The notes under the pieces: generated by a model
The model's input: only the letters and a program-made list of their open reading frames with translations
What the model was told of the DNA's origin: nothing
Database searches by the model: none
Program-made: the position numbers and the translations under genes
Shown here: positions 1 to 10,793 of the stretch, piece by piece
How the letters are laid out: the number at the start of each line of letters is the position of its first letter
How positions within the stretch are numbered: position 1 is the first letter of the stretch
Source: Streptomyces diastatochromogenes
GTDB lineage: Bacteria; Actinomycetota; Actinomycetes; Streptomycetales; Streptomycetaceae
NCBI GenBank assembly: GCA_026913215.1
Contig: JAPTYK010000001.1
Coordinates: 1,798,001 to 1,862,000 of the forward strand
Length of the DNA: 64,000 bases
Direction of reading: 5' to 3'

Positions 1-1355
1 GAGGCGGGAGAGGAACTCGGCGCAGTCGCTGATCGACATCGCGGAGACCTCGGCGATGGACTTCTCCATGACCGTGACCGCGAGGACGATCGGCTTGAGG
101 CGGGTGCCCTCGCAGGTGGGGCAGGGCACCTCGCGCATGTAGCCCTCGAAGCGCTCGCGGCTGGAGTCGCCTCGGCCTCGCTGTGGCGCCGCTTGACGAA
201 GGAGACGGCGCCTTCGAAGGCCGGGGTGGTGTACGCCCGCTCGCGTCCGTACCGGTTGCGGTAGCGGACCTCGACCTGGGTCTTGTGGCCGTACATCAGG
301 GCCTTCTTGGCGCGCTGCGGCAGCCCGGCGTACGGGATGTCCGTGCGGAAGCCGAGGGCCTGGGAGAGTCCGCCGATGAGCCGGCCGAAGTACTCCTTGG
401 TGTGGCCGTGCGACCAGGGGTGGATGGCGCCCTCGTCGAGGGACTTGTCCTCGTCGGGGACGACCAGCTCCGGGTCGACCTCCATGCGGGTGCCGATGCC
501 GGTGCAGTCGGGGCAGGCGCCGAAGGGCGAGTTGAAGGAGAAGGAGCGCGGCTCCAGCTCCTCGAAGGACAGGTCGTCGTACGGGCAGTAGAGGTGCTCC
601 GAGTACATCTTCTCGCGCTCGGGGTCGTCCTCGGCGAGGTCGACGAAGTCGAGCACGACCATGCCGCCGGAGAGCCCGAGGGCGGTCTCGACGGAGTCGG
701 TGAGCCGGCGCTTGGCGCTGTCCTTCACGGTGAGGCGGTCGACGACCACCTCGATCGTGTGCTTCTCCTGCTTCTTCAGCGTCGGCGGCTCGCTGAGCTG
801 GACGGTCCGCCCGTCGACGCGGGCGCGGCTGTAGCCCTTGGTCTGGAGGTCGGCGAAGAGGTCGACGAACTCGCCCTTCCGCTCGCGCACCAGCGGGGAG
901 AGCACCTGGAAGCGGCTGCCCTCGGGGAGCTCCAGGACCTTGTCGACGATGGCCTGCGGCGACTGGCGGGAGATGGGGCGGCGGCACTCGGGACAGTGCG
1001 GCTTGCCGATGCGGGCGAAGAGCAGGCGGAGGTAGTCGTAGACCTCCGTGATGGTGCCGACCGTCGAGCGCGGGTTGCGCGAGGTCGACTTCTGGTCGAT
1101 GGAGACGGCGGGCGAGAGACCTTCGATGAAGTCGACGTCCGGCTTGTCCATCTGGCCGAGGAACTGCCGGGCGTACGAGGAGAGCGACTCGACGTACCGG
1201 CGCTGCCCCTCGGCGAAGATCGTGTCGAACGCGAGGGAGGACTTGCCCGACCCCGAGAGCCCGGTGAAGACGATGAGGGAGTCACGCGGGAGGTCGAGCG
1301 AGACGTTCTTGAGGTTGTGCTCGCGAGCGCCACGGACGATGAGACGGTCGGCCAC
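1..1355 (-). CDS. uvrA: UvrABC excinuclease subunit A, N-terminal part (runs off the left edge)
   Basis: ATP-dependent damage-recognition subunit of nucleotide excision repair; a UvrA dimer loads UvrB on lesions. About 450 N-terminal residues lie in the window, starting at a GTG (complement of 1353-1355) with AAGGTG upstream. Visible features in order: Walker [10 protein letters not shown] near residue 35, the segment [13 protein letters not shown] near 60, a first CPEC near 120, the UvrB-binding region, and the first zinc module beginning CPYDD and ending CPDC. Near 165-175 one base is missing after the KRRHSEAE stretch; translation continues correctly in the next frame ([18 protein letters not shown]-like). 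I read this as a sequencing deletion. uvrB lies about 7 kb away on the same strand, but other genes separate them, so they are not one operon. Confidence 0.95.
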   Translation of the reverse strand, partial: MADRLIVRGAREHNLKNVSLDLPRDSLIVFTGLSGSGKSSLAFDTIFAEGQRRYVESLSSYARQFLGQMDKPDVDFIEGLSPAVSIDQKSTSRNPRSTVGTITEVYDYLRLLFARIGKPHCPECRRPISRQSPQAIVDKVLELPEGSRFQVLSPLVRERKGEFVDLFADLQTKGYSRARVDGRTVQLSEPPTLKKQEKHTIEVVVDRLTVKDSAKRRLTDSVETALGLSGGMVVLDFVDLAEDDPEREKMYSEHLYCPYDDLSFEELEPRSFSFNSPFGACPDCTGIGTRMEVDPELVVPDEDKSLDEGAIHPWSHGHTKEYFGRLIGGLSQALGFRTDIPYAGLPQRAKKALMYGHKTQVEVRYRNRYGRERAYTTPAFEGAVSFVKRRHSEAEATPAASASRATCARCPAPPARAPASSRSSSRSRSWRSPSPRSPRCRSATAPSSSPA

Positions 1356-1520
1356 GCCGGTCCGCACCTTTCTTCAGAGAGCGGATATGCCTGGGATGTG
1401 CCTGAATACCCAACAACCAAGGATGCCGGATGCTTCCATCGAGCCTATAGCACGCACATTCGATTTCCGGCCGTCCGGAGACCGCTTCACCCGAATGAGT
1501 GGCGGCGCTAGGGTGCGGCC

Positions 1521-2233
1521 ATGATCGATCACGAGCGCGACCTCGCTTCCGTACGAGAAGCGACCGAGCGGCTGCTGAACGACGCCGCCTCCTGGGACAA
1601 CGCGGCCGTCGCCGAGCCGTCACGGCTTCCCGGCTGGACCCGCGGCCACATCCTCGCCCACCTCTCCCGCAACGCCGACGCCCTGGTGAACGTCTTCCGG
1701 GGCCTGCCGATGTACGCGAGCGCCGAGGCCCGCGACACCGACATCGAGCGCGACGCGGACCGTCCCTCGACGTCCAGCTCGCCGACCTGCGCGCGACCGG
1801 CGAGCGCCTCCAGGAGGCCGCCGCCGAGCCCGCCGACTGGAACCGTACGGTCGAGCTCCGCAACGGGGTCACCGACAGCGCCTCCCGGGTCCCCTTCCGC
1901 CGCTGGGTGGAGGTGGCCCTGCACCACGTCGACCTGGGCGCCGGCTACGAGCTGGAGGACCTGCCGGAGGAGTTCGTCCGGCGGGAGATCGACTTCCTCG
2001 CGGACCGGTTCGCGGGCAACGCCGACGTGCCGCCGACCCGGGTCCTGGCCACGGACGGACCGGGCAGCTGGACCACCGGCTCCGCGGAGGGCGCCGGGGT
2101 GACCGTGAGCGGCCCCTCCCCCGAGCTCCTCGGCTGGCTCGCCGGCCGCCGCGACGGCTCCGCCCTGAAGACCGAGGGCGGTCCGCTGCCGGAACTCCCC
2201 GCTGTAGCCGCCGCTGTCACTCCCCGGGTCTAG
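1521..2233 (+). CDS. Maleylpyruvate isomerase family mycothiol-dependent enzyme (DinB/MDMPI fold)
   Basis: Small cytosolic protein of about 237 residues. The N-terminal helices contain the [19 protein letters not shown] block that carries the metal-binding His of the MDMPI family; a second candidate ligand region is [13 protein letters not shown]. Members are mycothiol-dependent isomerases or S-transferases in actinobacteria; the specific substrate cannot be inferred. Start ATG follows a short gap after the divergent uvrA promoter region. A base is missing in the CCC run at 1764-1766: before it the frame reads DIERDADRP, after it [16 protein letters not shown] in the +1 frame. The gene ends 9 bp before the next ATG, so it is probably co-transcribed with the metallo-beta-lactamase-fold gene. 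Confidence 0.85.
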
Positions 2234-2242
2234 GCTGAGGCC

Positions 2243-2899
2243 ATGACGTACAGCGGAGTGGTGAAGGTCGGCGGCCCGGCGGACGTGCACGAGCTGACGG
2301 ACCTGATGATCTCGAAGGTCGCGGTCGGCCCGATGGACAACAACGCGTATCTGCTGCGCTGCCGGGCCACCGGCGAGCAGCTGCTGATCGACGCGGCCAA
2401 CGAGGCGGGCACGCTCCTCACGCTGATCGGTGACGACGGCATCACCGCCGTCGTCACCACCCATCGGCACGGCGACCACTGGCAGGCCCTGGAGGAGGTC
2501 GTCGCCGCCACCGGCGCCCGGACCTACGCGGGCGCGTACGACGCGGAGGGCATTCCGGTCGGGACCGACGAGCCGGTGGAGGACGGCGACACGATCCGGG
2601 TGGGCCGGGTCGAGCTGACCGCCCGCCGCCTCGTCGGGCACACGCCGGGGTCGATCGCCCTGATCTACGACGACCCGCACGGCCACCCCCACGTCTTCAC
2701 CGGCGACTGCCTCTTCCCCGGCGGCGTGGGCAACACCTGGAAGGACCCGGAGGCCTTCGCGAGCCTCCTCCACGACGTGGAGACCAAGCTCTTCGCGGTC
2801 CTGCCCGACGAGTCCTGGATCTATCCCGGCCATGGCAAGGACACCACGCTCGGTGACGAGCGCCCGCACCTCGCGGAGTGGCGCGAGCGCGGCTGGTGA
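2243..2899 (+). CDS. MBL-fold metallo-hydrolase
   Basis: Intact 218-residue protein with the metallo-beta-lactamase signature THRHGDH at residues 73-79 (HxHxDH), a second histidine in LVGHTPGSIAL near 133, and the metal-bridging Asp in VFTGDCLFPGG near 153, followed by YPGHGKDT. This is the layout of glyoxalase-II-like hydrolases that bind two metal ions. Such enzymes cleave thioesters or related esters in the cytosol; the substrate is unknown. Immediately downstream of the mycothiol-dependent enzyme gene, which would fit a role in a thiol-adduct pathway, but that is inference. One of the few undamaged frames at this end of the window. Confidence 0.88.
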   Translation: MTYSGVVKVGGPADVHELTDLMISKVAVGPMDNNAYLLRCRATGEQLLIDAANEAGTLLTLIGDDGITAVVTTHRHGDHWQALEEVVAATGARTYAGAYDAEGIPVGTDEPVEDGDTIRVGRVELTARRLVGHTPGSIALIYDDPHGHPHVFTGDCLFPGGVGNTWKDPEAFASLLHDVETKLFAVLPDESWIYPGHGKDTTLGDERPHLAEWRERGW

Positions 2900-2977
2900 C
2901 CCCAGGCGCGCGGCCCGCGAGCTGCGCACCTCCGTACGCCCCCGTAACCCGGACGGCGGCGGGGTAGTTGGCGCGAC

Positions 2978-4312
2978 ATGCGCCACAGTCACCCTCCGTC
3001 GCCGTCCCCGAGGCCTCCGGCCCCCTCGATGGGCCGGCTCGCCGCCGCCTCGCTCGTCGGCACCGCCATCGAGTTCTTCGACTTCTTCGTCTACGGGACC
3101 GCCGCCGCCCTCGTCCTGGGGCCGCTCTTCTTCCCCACCTTCTCGCCGCTGGCCGGGACCCTGGCGGCCTTCGGCACCTTCGCCGCCGGGTTCCTCGCCC
3201 GCCCCCTCGGCTCGGTCCTCTTCGGGCACGTCGGCGACCGGTACGGGCGGCGGCCGGTCCTCTTCGCCTCGCTGCTCCTGACGGGCTGCGCCACGGTCGC
3301 GGTCGGCTGCGTCCCCACGTACGCGACGCTCGGCATCGCCGCCCCGTCCTGCTGCTCGGCCTCCGCTTCCTCCAGGGGCTCGGCCTGGGCGGCGAGTGGG
3401 GCGGGGCGGTCCTGCTCACCGCCGAGCACGCCCCCGAGCGCCGGCGCGCGCTGTGGGCGAGCTTCCCGCAGATCGGCCCTCCGGTCGGCTTCCTCCTTGC
3501 GAACGGGGTGATGCTGGCGCTCACCACCGGGCTGAGCGAGGCCGAGTTCCGGGCCTGGGGCTGGCGGGTGCCGTTCTGGGCGGCGGGGCTGCTCGCGCTG
3601 GCCGGGCTGCTGCTGCGTCCTCGCTCGCGGAGACCCCGCAGTTCGAGGAGCTGTCCTCGTCCGGGCGGCGCGCGGGCGCCCCGCTGGCCGAGATCCTCCG
3701 CGACCACTGGCGCCTCGTGCTGCTGACGGCCGGGGCCCTCGCGGTCGGGTACGCCGTCTCTACGCGGTCTCCACCTGGGCGCTGGCCTACGGCACCGAGC
3801 GGCTCGGGGTGAGCAGCGAGGTGATGCTGAGCTGCGTCATGGCGGCGGTGGCGGTCCAGGGCGCGGTCACCCTGTTCGTGGCGCTCCTCGCCGACCGCTG
3901 GGGCCGCCGGCCGCTCTGTCTGGCGGGGTGCGCGGCCTGCGCGCTCTGGATGTTCCCGATGGTGGCCCTGCTGCACACCGCGCGGCCGCTGCTGATGTTC
4001 CTCGGGTTCCTGGGCGCGATGCTGGCCTTCATCACCATGTTCGCGGTGGTCTCCGCGTACCTCCCGGAGCTGTACGAGCCCCGGATCCGCTGCACGGGCG
4101 CCGCCGTGGGCTACAACCTGGCGGGCGTCCTGGGCGGCGCGCTGACGCCCCTCGTCGCCACCACCCTCTCCGAGGGCGGCTCGGGCCCGCCCTGGGGCGT
4201 CGCGGCCTACCTCACGCTGATCGCCCTCCTGAGCCTCGGCTGCTTCGCCCTGCTCCCGGAGACCTTCCCGGGCCGGGCCGAACGGCCGGCGCCCGAGCCG
4301 GCGGCCGCCTGA
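2978..4312 (+). CDS. MFS transporter, metabolite:H+ symporter (MHS) family, frameshifted
   Basis: Twelve-helix inner-membrane transporter. The first helix carries GTAIEFFDFFVYGTAAALV, characteristic of the MHS group (proline/betaine, shikimate and citrate symporters), and the loop 2-3 motif reads GHVGDRYGRRPVL; a second copy, LLADRWGRRPL, starts the C-terminal half. Three frame changes occur at about 3345, 3617 and 3760, and family-like sequence continues across each (RFLQGLGLGGEWGGAVLL, then SLAETPQFEEL, then STWALAYGTERLG). Intended length is about 445 residues, normal for the family. Start ATG 2978 is directly followed by a Pro/Ser-rich leader before the first helix. The substrate cannot be assigned. 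Confidence 0.85.
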
Positions 4313-4325
4313 GCGGGAGCGGCGG

Positions 4326-4367
4326 ACGAGCGACGGCCGACCGGGGACCCGGTCGGCCGTCGCTCGT
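4326..4367. terminator. Bidirectional hairpin between convergent genes
   Basis: A perfect 19-bp inverted repeat (left arm 4326-4344, right arm 4349-4367) with a 4-base loop lies between the stop of the MHS transporter and the stop of terC. There is no T-tract, as usual for high-GC actinobacterial terminators. Confidence 0.8.
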
Positions 4368-4380
4368 GTGCGGAGGGGCG

Positions 4381-5365
4381 TCAGGCCTCGACGCTGTCCT
4401 TCGGGGCCTCCGCGGCCTCGCGCTGCGCCTGCTTCCTGGAGGCGATCAGGCTGGTGACGGTCGTGACGGCCAGGACACCGCCGATGACCGCCAGCGAGAA
4501 CGGGATGGAGATCTCGGGGACGTGCACCCGGACTCGTGCAGCGCGTGCAGCACGAGCTTCACGCCGATGAAGCCGAGGATCACCGACAGGCCGTAGCTGA
4601 GGTGGACCAGCTTCTTGAGCAGGCCGCCGATCAGGAAGTACAGCTGCCGCAGACCCATGAGGGCGAAGGCGTTGGCGGTGAAGACGATGTACGGGTCCTG
4701 GGTGAGGCCGAAGATCGCCGGGATGGAGTCGAGGGCGAAGAGGATGTCCGTGGTGCCGATGGCGAGCATCACGATCATCAGCGGGGTCAGCACCCGCTTG
4801 CCGTTGTTCCGGATGAAGAGCTTGGTGCCGTGGTACCGGTCGGCGACGCCGAACTTCTTCTCGACGGTCTTGAGGAGACGGTTCTCCTCCCAGTCGTCCT
4901 CCTCCTCGTCGGAGCGCGCCTCCTGGATGAGCTTCCAGGCGGTGTAGATCAGGAAGGCGCCGAAGATGTAGAAGACCCACGAGAAGCTCGCGATGATCGC
5001 GGCGCCGGCGGCGATGAAGATCGCGCGGAGCACCAGGGCGATCAGCACGCCCACCAGCAGCACCCGCTGCTGGAGGTGGAGGGGACCGAGAACTTCGCCA
5101 TGATCAGGACGAAGACGAAGAGGTTGTCGACGCTGAGCGACTTCTCGGTGATGTAGCCCGCGAAGAACTCGCCGGCCGCCTGGCTGTTGCCGAACGCCAG
5201 CAGGCCGATGCCGAAGAGCGCGGCGAGCACGATCCAGACGATCGTCCAGATTCCGGCTTCCTTGACCGACACGTCATGGGGCTTGCGCCCGATGAAGAAG
5301 TCGGCACCGATCAGGGCACCCAGACCGAGGATGGTCAGGACCCACAGGGTCATCGAAACGTCCAT
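4381..5365 (-). CDS. TerC family integral membrane protein, frameshifted
   Basis: Multi-pass membrane protein of the TerC/Alx family, linked in other bacteria to tellurite resistance, Mn(II) export and exoenzyme metalation. Start ATG at 5365 gives MDVSMTLWVLTILGLGALIGADFF. The two conserved acidic motifs are present: SLSVDNLFVF near residue 70 and FALDSIPAIFG near 200, which form the putative metal site. Two bases are missing, one in a CCCC run near 5084 and one in a GGG run near 4530; reading resumes as LQQRVLLVGVLIALVLR and VHVPEISIPFSLAV. Intended length is about 328 residues. It lies beside two TerD-type genes on the same strand, supporting a Ter stress cluster. I saw no Mn riboswitch in its upstream region. 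Confidence 0.9.
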
Positions 5366-5593
5366 TGCGCCTCCGGCGTCGTACGGCAACTCGATCAGCG
5401 TCGTCGCTGCCGGAGGTCTCTTCCACCCGGCGGCGGACGGGCCGCCGGGCCGACGCCCCGGGATCGGATCGGTGAGGATCCGTCCGTATTGACGGGTACG
5501 CCGCGCATGGGGAGTACTCCTCCGCACGAAGAAGACTACCCGAAAACCCAAGAGAAGGTAAAGAGGAAGGTAAAGGATCACCAAGAGGCCAGG

Positions 5594-7690
5594 TCAGGGC
5601 CGCTTCCCATGGCGAGCGGCCGCCACCTGCGTCAGGACCTGACGCAGGATCGCGCTGCCCGGCGGAAGGAGCGGCGGCTCGTACGACCAGGCGTGGCCGA
5701 CCCAGGGATCGGCCAGGTGGTCGTCGGGCACCGGGGTGAGCCGTAGGAGCGAACGCCACAGGGGGTCGAGCAGCGGCCCGTACGCGGCCGCGTCCTCCCG
5801 GGCCGCGACCATCAGCAGGTGGACGCCGACCGAAGGGCCCTCGTCGGCGAGGTAGCGCAGCCGGGTGACCGCCCGCTCGTCGAAGCCGTGCGGGAAGTCG
5901 TGCACGACCAGCAGCTGCCGGGCCGTGTCCAGACCGGGCGGCAGCGCGTCGGCCGCCCCGCCCGCAGGGCCATCTGGAGCAGGTCGACCCGCTCCGTGAG
6001 CTGCTCCAGGACCGCCGAGACCCCGGCCGCGCCCCGGGCCGGCGGGGCGGCCGCCCCGTCTCCACGAGGGGGCCAGGGCCGCGGCGCCCGTGCCCGCCGG
6101 GTCGACGAGATGAACGGTGAACCCGCCCGCCGGATGCGCCGCGAGCAGCCGCGCCGCGTGCGCCACCGCGCAGTCCAGGGCGAGCCGCCGCAGCTCGGCC
6201 TCGTCCAGGAGCGCGGCCGCCTCGGAGTGGCCGCGGCCGGAGTCCACCCAGAGGCCGCGCTCCATCGGCAGCCGGACGAGCATGGGGATCCGCAGATCGG
6301 TGCGCTCGGGCAGGTGGAGGTCGCCGAGACGGACGGCCATCGGCTCCTCGGCCGGAACGCGGTAGGCGTGCCAGACCGGGTTGTCCCAGCGGGCGTAGGC
6401 CACGGGCAGCGCCGGCTCGACGACCTCGGACTCGGCGGCGAGCTGGGCGAGGTCCCGGTCCAGGACCTCCGGGCCCGCTCCACGAGCTCGTCGTGCCGGG
6501 CGCGGGCGGCGGCCCGCGCGGCGTCGTTCGCTCCCCGGACCGGGCCCGGTAGTCGGTGAGCGCCTCGTCCAGCTCCCGGTCGAGCCGGGACTCCGCGAAG
6601 TCGCAGGCACTCCGGTAGGCGGCGGCGGTACGGGCCAGGTCCTCGAACATGCCCCACACCTGGTTGTAGAGCCGCTCGTCCATCGACCACCCTGAGGCGT
6701 CCCCGGCCACCGGAACCGGCGGCGCCCGCCGCGCTCGGGCGCGGGCACCGCCGGAGCGGCCGCCTGCCGCCGGGCATGGGCGTAGCTGAGGGGACCGCCA
6801 GCGCCGGGCGCGGGCGTCGGGGCCGGTACGGGTACGGGTGCGGGGTTCGGTACGGGTGCGGGTGCCGGGTTCGGTACGGGTGCCGGATCCGGTACGGGTG
6901 CGGGTGCTGGGTCCGACATAGGCGCGGCCGTCGCGTCCGGTACGGGCGCGGGCGCCGGATCAGGTACGGGTACGGGCGCCGGATCAGGTACGGGTACGGG
7001 TGCCGGGTCCGACATAGGCGCGGCCGTCGCGTCCGGTACGGGCGTGGGCGCCACGTCCGCGGTGGGTGCCGTCGTCCGGGGACGTGCTCCGCCCGGGGAC
7101 GCGGGCCGCCGGGGCCTCGGCCGGCCGGTCCCGCTCGGGCGTCGGCACCGGGGCCGACGCCGACGCCGCCAGGATCGACGCGGCGAGGTCCGCGGCGCGC
7201 TCCAGGCCCTGGTCGCCGAGCAGGGCCGCGAGCCCGCCCTCGTACCCCTGGCCCATGGCGCGGACCTTCCAGGCGCCCTGGCGGCGGTAGAGCTCCAGGG
7301 CGACGAGGGCGGATTCCCGGTCGAGGCCGGTGATGGTGTAGCTGGCGATCTCGGTGTCGTCGGGGCCGGTGACGGAGACGAACGGGGCGGCGAGGGCCCC
7401 GAAGCGGGCGGCGGTGCCGGTCAGCGCGAGGAGGACCGAGACGCGGTGGACGGTGCCGGGGACCGCGTCCAGATCGACGGCGAGACGGTGGTCGGCGGCG
7501 GGCCCCGAAGGCACGGCGACACCGGGCAGGGAGGGCGCGCCGGGGTGGGCGACCCACTCCGCGCCCGCGACCCGGCCCCGTTCGTCGCCGAGGGTGGCTC
7601 CGGCGAGGACGGGGTGACCGGCCGACACCCGGATCTCCAGTCGGGTCTCGGGCAGGAGGTGGTTCTGCCCCGGACCAGCTCGGCCGTCAT
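5594..7690 (-). CDS. TerD-domain protein with proline-rich linker and large C-terminal domain, frameshifted
   Basis: Starts at ATG 7690 (MTAELVRG, then QNHLLPETRLEIRVS after a missing base near 7670). Residues 1-190 form a TerD-like domain (VPGTVHRVSVLLALTG, ITGLDRESALVALELYRR, WKVRAMGQGYEGGLAALL). A Pro/Ala/Val/Asp repeat linker follows. The C-terminal half begins MDERLYNQVWGMFEDLARTAAAYRSACDF and contains LARWDNPVWHAYR-like, RTDLRIPMLVRLPMERGLW and LLVVHDFPHGFDERAVTRL segments, ending near 5594. From memory, large Streptomyces TerD proteins carry a comparable tail that is weakly FtsK/SpoIIIE-like, but no Walker A motif is visible, so I leave its function open. At least five single-base losses break the frame. 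Intended length about 700 residues. Confidence 0.75.
6826..7055. repeat. In-gene tandem repeat coding for a Pro-Xaa linker
   Basis: Degenerate units built on GGTACGGGTGCGGGTGCC recur across this stretch, and a longer block containing TCCGACATAGGCGCGGCC occurs twice (near 6911 and 7010). In the gene frame they encode alternating Pro with Ala, Val, Asp or Asn (PAPVPDPAP-type), an extended flexible spacer between the TerD domain and the C-terminal domain. Confidence 0.85.
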
Positions 7691-7812
7691 CGTCTCTGTC
7701 CCCTCGGTGCTTGCGGTGTTCCCGGGTCATGCGGACAGCTCCCGGTGGCCTGGTGCCTCCGGGAGCTGTGGATGTGCCCTGCCGGGCCCCTTCTACGGGT
7801 TTCGGCGGGTTT

Positions 7813-8391
7813 CTACAGGTGCGGCAGGATCGCGGGCATCAGGTCCTGGAAGGTGCGGCCGTTGGCCGGGTTGCCCAGGGCCGTCATCTGCCAGCCGGAG
7901 CCGACCCGGTGCACCTTCGCCATGATCTGCGCGGTGTAGTTGCCGCCGCCGTCGAGGGTGTAGCGCGCGAGCTCCTGCCCGTTCGTCTCGTCGACGATCC
8001 GGCAGAAGGCGTTCTGCACCTCCTGGAAGGTCTGGCCGGTGAAGGAGTTCACCGTGAAGACGATCTGGTCGATGTGGACCGGCACCCGCTCCAGGTCCAC
8101 GAGGATCGCCTCGTCGTCGCCGCCCTGGCCCGCGCCGCCCACCAGGTTGTCGCCGGTGTGCTTGACCGAGCCGTCGTCGCTGACCAGGTGGCGGAAGAAG
8201 ACCACGTCGACCGGCTGCTTCTCGGCGAAGAGGACGGCCGAGGCGTCCAGGTCGATCTCCCGGGTGCGCGAGCCGAAGAGACCGCGGCGCGGCGCGGCCT
8301 GCCAGCCGAGGCCCATGCGCACCTGGGTGAGGCTGCCCCCGCCCCTCTTCTCCAGGCTGATGGCCTGACCCTTGGTCATGTTGACCGACAC
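7813..8391 (-). CDS. TerD family protein (tellurium/stress response)
   Basis: Intact 192-residue single-domain TerD protein, the usual family length. Start GTG at 8391 (VSVNMTKGQAISL) is chosen because AGAGGGG lies at the right distance upstream and the sequence then matches the family N-terminus. Calcium-binding Asp-rich loops typical of TerD are visible: REIDLDASAVLF near 50, GGDDEAILVDLERVP near 95 and ARYTLDGGGNYTAQI near 150. TerD proteins are cytosolic Ca-binding proteins implicated in tellurite, phage and chemical stress tolerance, and affect development in Streptomyces. Same strand as, and upstream of, the TerD fusion gene, so the two could be co-transcribed. Confidence 0.92.
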   Translation of the reverse strand: MSVNMTKGQAISLEKRGGGSLTQVRMGLGWQAAPRRGLFGSRTREIDLDASAVLFAEKQPVDVVFFRHLVSDDGSVKHTGDNLVGGAGQGGDDEAILVDLERVPVHIDQIVFTVNSFTGQTFQEVQNAFCRIVDETNGQELARYTLDGGGNYTAQIMAKVHRVGSGWQMTALGNPANGRTFQDLMPAILPHL

Positions 8392-8544
8392 GCGTCTGCC
8401 CCTCTCGTTGGCGTTCCCCGCGACCGCTGTTCCGGTGCGTGCGGTTGTCGAGAACCCTACGCAGCGGCACCGACACCGCGGAGGCACGGTCCGGTTTTGT
8501 GTCGGTCTTGCAACACACCGGACCGTCCCTCCGCTCCCGCCGGG

Positions 8545-10682
8545 TCAGGCGAGTCCCGCCTCCTTCATCTGGCGCAACTCCTTCTTCAGCTCCCCACTTC
8601 GTCGCGGAGCCGGGCCGCCACCTCGAACTGCAGCTCGGCCGCCGCGGCGCGCATCCGGTCGGTCATCTCCTCGATGATCGCGGCCAGTTCGGTGGCGGGC
8701 CGGTCGCCGAGCTCGACCGTCGAACCCGCCTTGCCGCCCTTGCCCCGGGCCGTGGGGCCGTGTGCGGCGAGCGAGGGCACGGGGGCCTTCGCGCCCTTGC
8801 CCTCCTTGCCCTGCCGGTAGCCGGTGCCGAGCAGCTCCTCGGTGTCGATCTCCTCGCGCGCGATGGTCGCGACGATGTCGTTGATCTTCTTGCGGAGCGG
8901 CTGCGGGTCGATGCCGTGCTCCGTGTTGTACGCGATCTGCTTCTCGCGGCGCCGGTTGGTCTCGTCGATGGCCTGCTCCATCGCCGGGGTGATCCGGTCC
9001 GCGTACATGTGGACCTGGCCCGACACGTTGCGCGCGGCGCGGCCGATGGTCTGGATGAGGGAGGTCCCGGAGCGCAGGAAGCCCTGCTTGTCGGCGTCGA
9101 GGATGGCGACGAGGGACACCTCGGGCAGGTCGAGGCCCTCCCGGAGGAGGTTGATGCCGACGAGGACGTCGTACTCGCCGGCGCGCAGCTCGCGGAGCAG
9201 TTCGATGCGGCGCAGGGTGTCGACGTCGCTGTGCAGGTAGCGCACCTGGATGCCGAGCTCCAGGAAGTAGTCGGTGAGGTCCTCGGCCATCTTCTTGGTG
9301 AGGGTGGTGACGAGGACCCGCTCGTCGCGCTCGGCGCGCAGCCGGATCTCGTGGACCAGGTCGTCGATCTGGCCCTCGGTGGGCTTGACGACGACCTCGG
9401 GGTCGACGAGTCCGGTGGGGCGGATGATCTGCTCGACGAAGCCGTCGCCGCGCGAGAGCTCGTACGTCCCGGGGGTCGCGGAGAGGTAGACGGTCTGGCC
9501 GATCCGCTCCTGGAACTCCTCCCACTTCAGCGGGCGGTTGTCGAGGGCGGACGGCAGCCGGAAGCCGTGGTCGACCAGGGTCCGCTTGCGGGAGGCGTCG
9601 CCCTCGTACATGGCGCCGATCTGCGGCACGGTGACGTGCGACTCGTCGATGACGAGGAGGAAGTCCTCGGGGAAGTAGTCGAGGAGGGTGTTGGGCGCGG
9701 AACCGGGCTCGCGGCCGTCGAAGTGCATCGAGTAGTTCTCGATGCCGGAGCAGGAGCCGATCTGCCGCATCATCTCGATGTCGTACGTGGTGCGCATGCG
9801 CAGCCGCTGGGACTCCAGGTGCTTGCCCTGCTTGTCGAGCTCGGCGAGGCGGCCCTCCAGCTCCCGCTCGATGTCGTTGACGGCCCGCTCCATGCGCTCG
9901 GGGCCCGCGACGTAGTGGCTGGCGGGGAAGACGTACAGCTCGCGGTCCTCGCTGATGACCTCGCCGGTGAGCGGGTGGAGGGTGGAGAGGGCCTCGATCT
10001 CGTCGCCGAACATCTCGATGCGGACGGCGAGCTCCTCGTACACCGGGAAGATCTCGATGGTGTCGCCGCGGACCCGGAAGGTGCCGCGGGTGAACGCCAG
10101 GTCGTTGCGCGTGTACTGGATGTCGACGAAGCGGCGGAGCAGCTGGTCGCGGTCGATCTCCTCGCCGACCTTGAGCGGGACCATCCGGTCCACGTACTCC
10201 TGGGGCGTGCCGAGGCCGTAGATGCAGGAGACGGAGGCGACCACGACGACGTCCCTGCGGGTGAGCAGGGAGTTCGTCGCGGAGTGGCGGAGCCGCTCCA
10301 CCTCCTCGTTGATCGAGGAGTCCTTCTCGATGTAGGTGTCCGACTGCGGGACGTACGCCTCGGGCTGGTAGTAGTCGTAGTACGAGACGAAGTACTCGAC
10401 CGCGTTGTTCGGCAGGAGCTCGCGGAACTCGTTCGCCAGCTGGGCGGCCAGCGTCTTGTTCGGCGCCATCACCAGGGTGGGGCGCTGGAGCTTCTCGATC
10501 ATCCACGCGGTGGTCGCCGACTTGCCGGTGCCGGTGGCGCCGAGGAGCACGACGTCCTTCTCGCCCGCGCGGATGCGCCGCTCGAGGTCGGCGATGGCGG
10601 TCGGCTGGTCGCCGCTGGGCTTGTACTCGCTGACGACCTCGAAGGGCGCCACCGAACGTTCGATCTTGGAAACGGGCCGCAT
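8545..10682 (-). CDS. uvrB: UvrABC excinuclease subunit B
   Basis: DNA helicase-like damage-verification subunit of nucleotide excision repair. Start ATG 10682 gives [20 protein letters not shown]. Walker A GATGTGKS is at residues 48-55, the lesion-probing beta-hairpin ([13 protein letters not shown]) near 100, VIDESH near 345, and helicase motif VI (TIGRAARN) near 545. Nearly the whole protein is in one frame; only the last 20 residues are displaced by one missing base near 8592, after which the UvrC-binding tail reads [15 protein letters not shown] and stops at 8545. About 712 residues intended. The long Gly/Lys-rich linker before the UVR motif is a normal actinobacterial feature. Confidence 0.97.
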
Positions 10683-10749
10683 GCAACCACCGTACGACCC
10701 GGCACTGACACTCGGGCGGGGATCGGCCCGCCGCCCGCTCGTCCGCTCC

Positions 10750-10793
10750 CCGTCACCAGTCCTGGGAGCCCTTCCGTCACCAGTCCTGGGAGC
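10750..10793. repeat. 20-bp direct repeat at the 3' end of the MHYT gene
   Basis: CCGTCACCAGTCCTGGGAGC occurs at 10750-10769 and 10774-10793. The right copy contains the last codons and the TGA of the MHYT gene; the left copy lies just past it, so the gene end has been duplicated with a 24-bp period. Confidence 0.9.

Noticed and set aside
2978-4312. MHS transporter as a true pseudogene
   Set aside because: Three frame changes with perfect continuation of the family match, within a window where many essential genes show the same pattern, point to sequencing error.
5366-5593. Mn-sensing yybP-ykoY riboswitch upstream of terC
   Set aside because: A GGAGTACTCC-like stretch caught the eye, but the conserved GGGGAGUAG-type core and the paired loop sequence are not both present.
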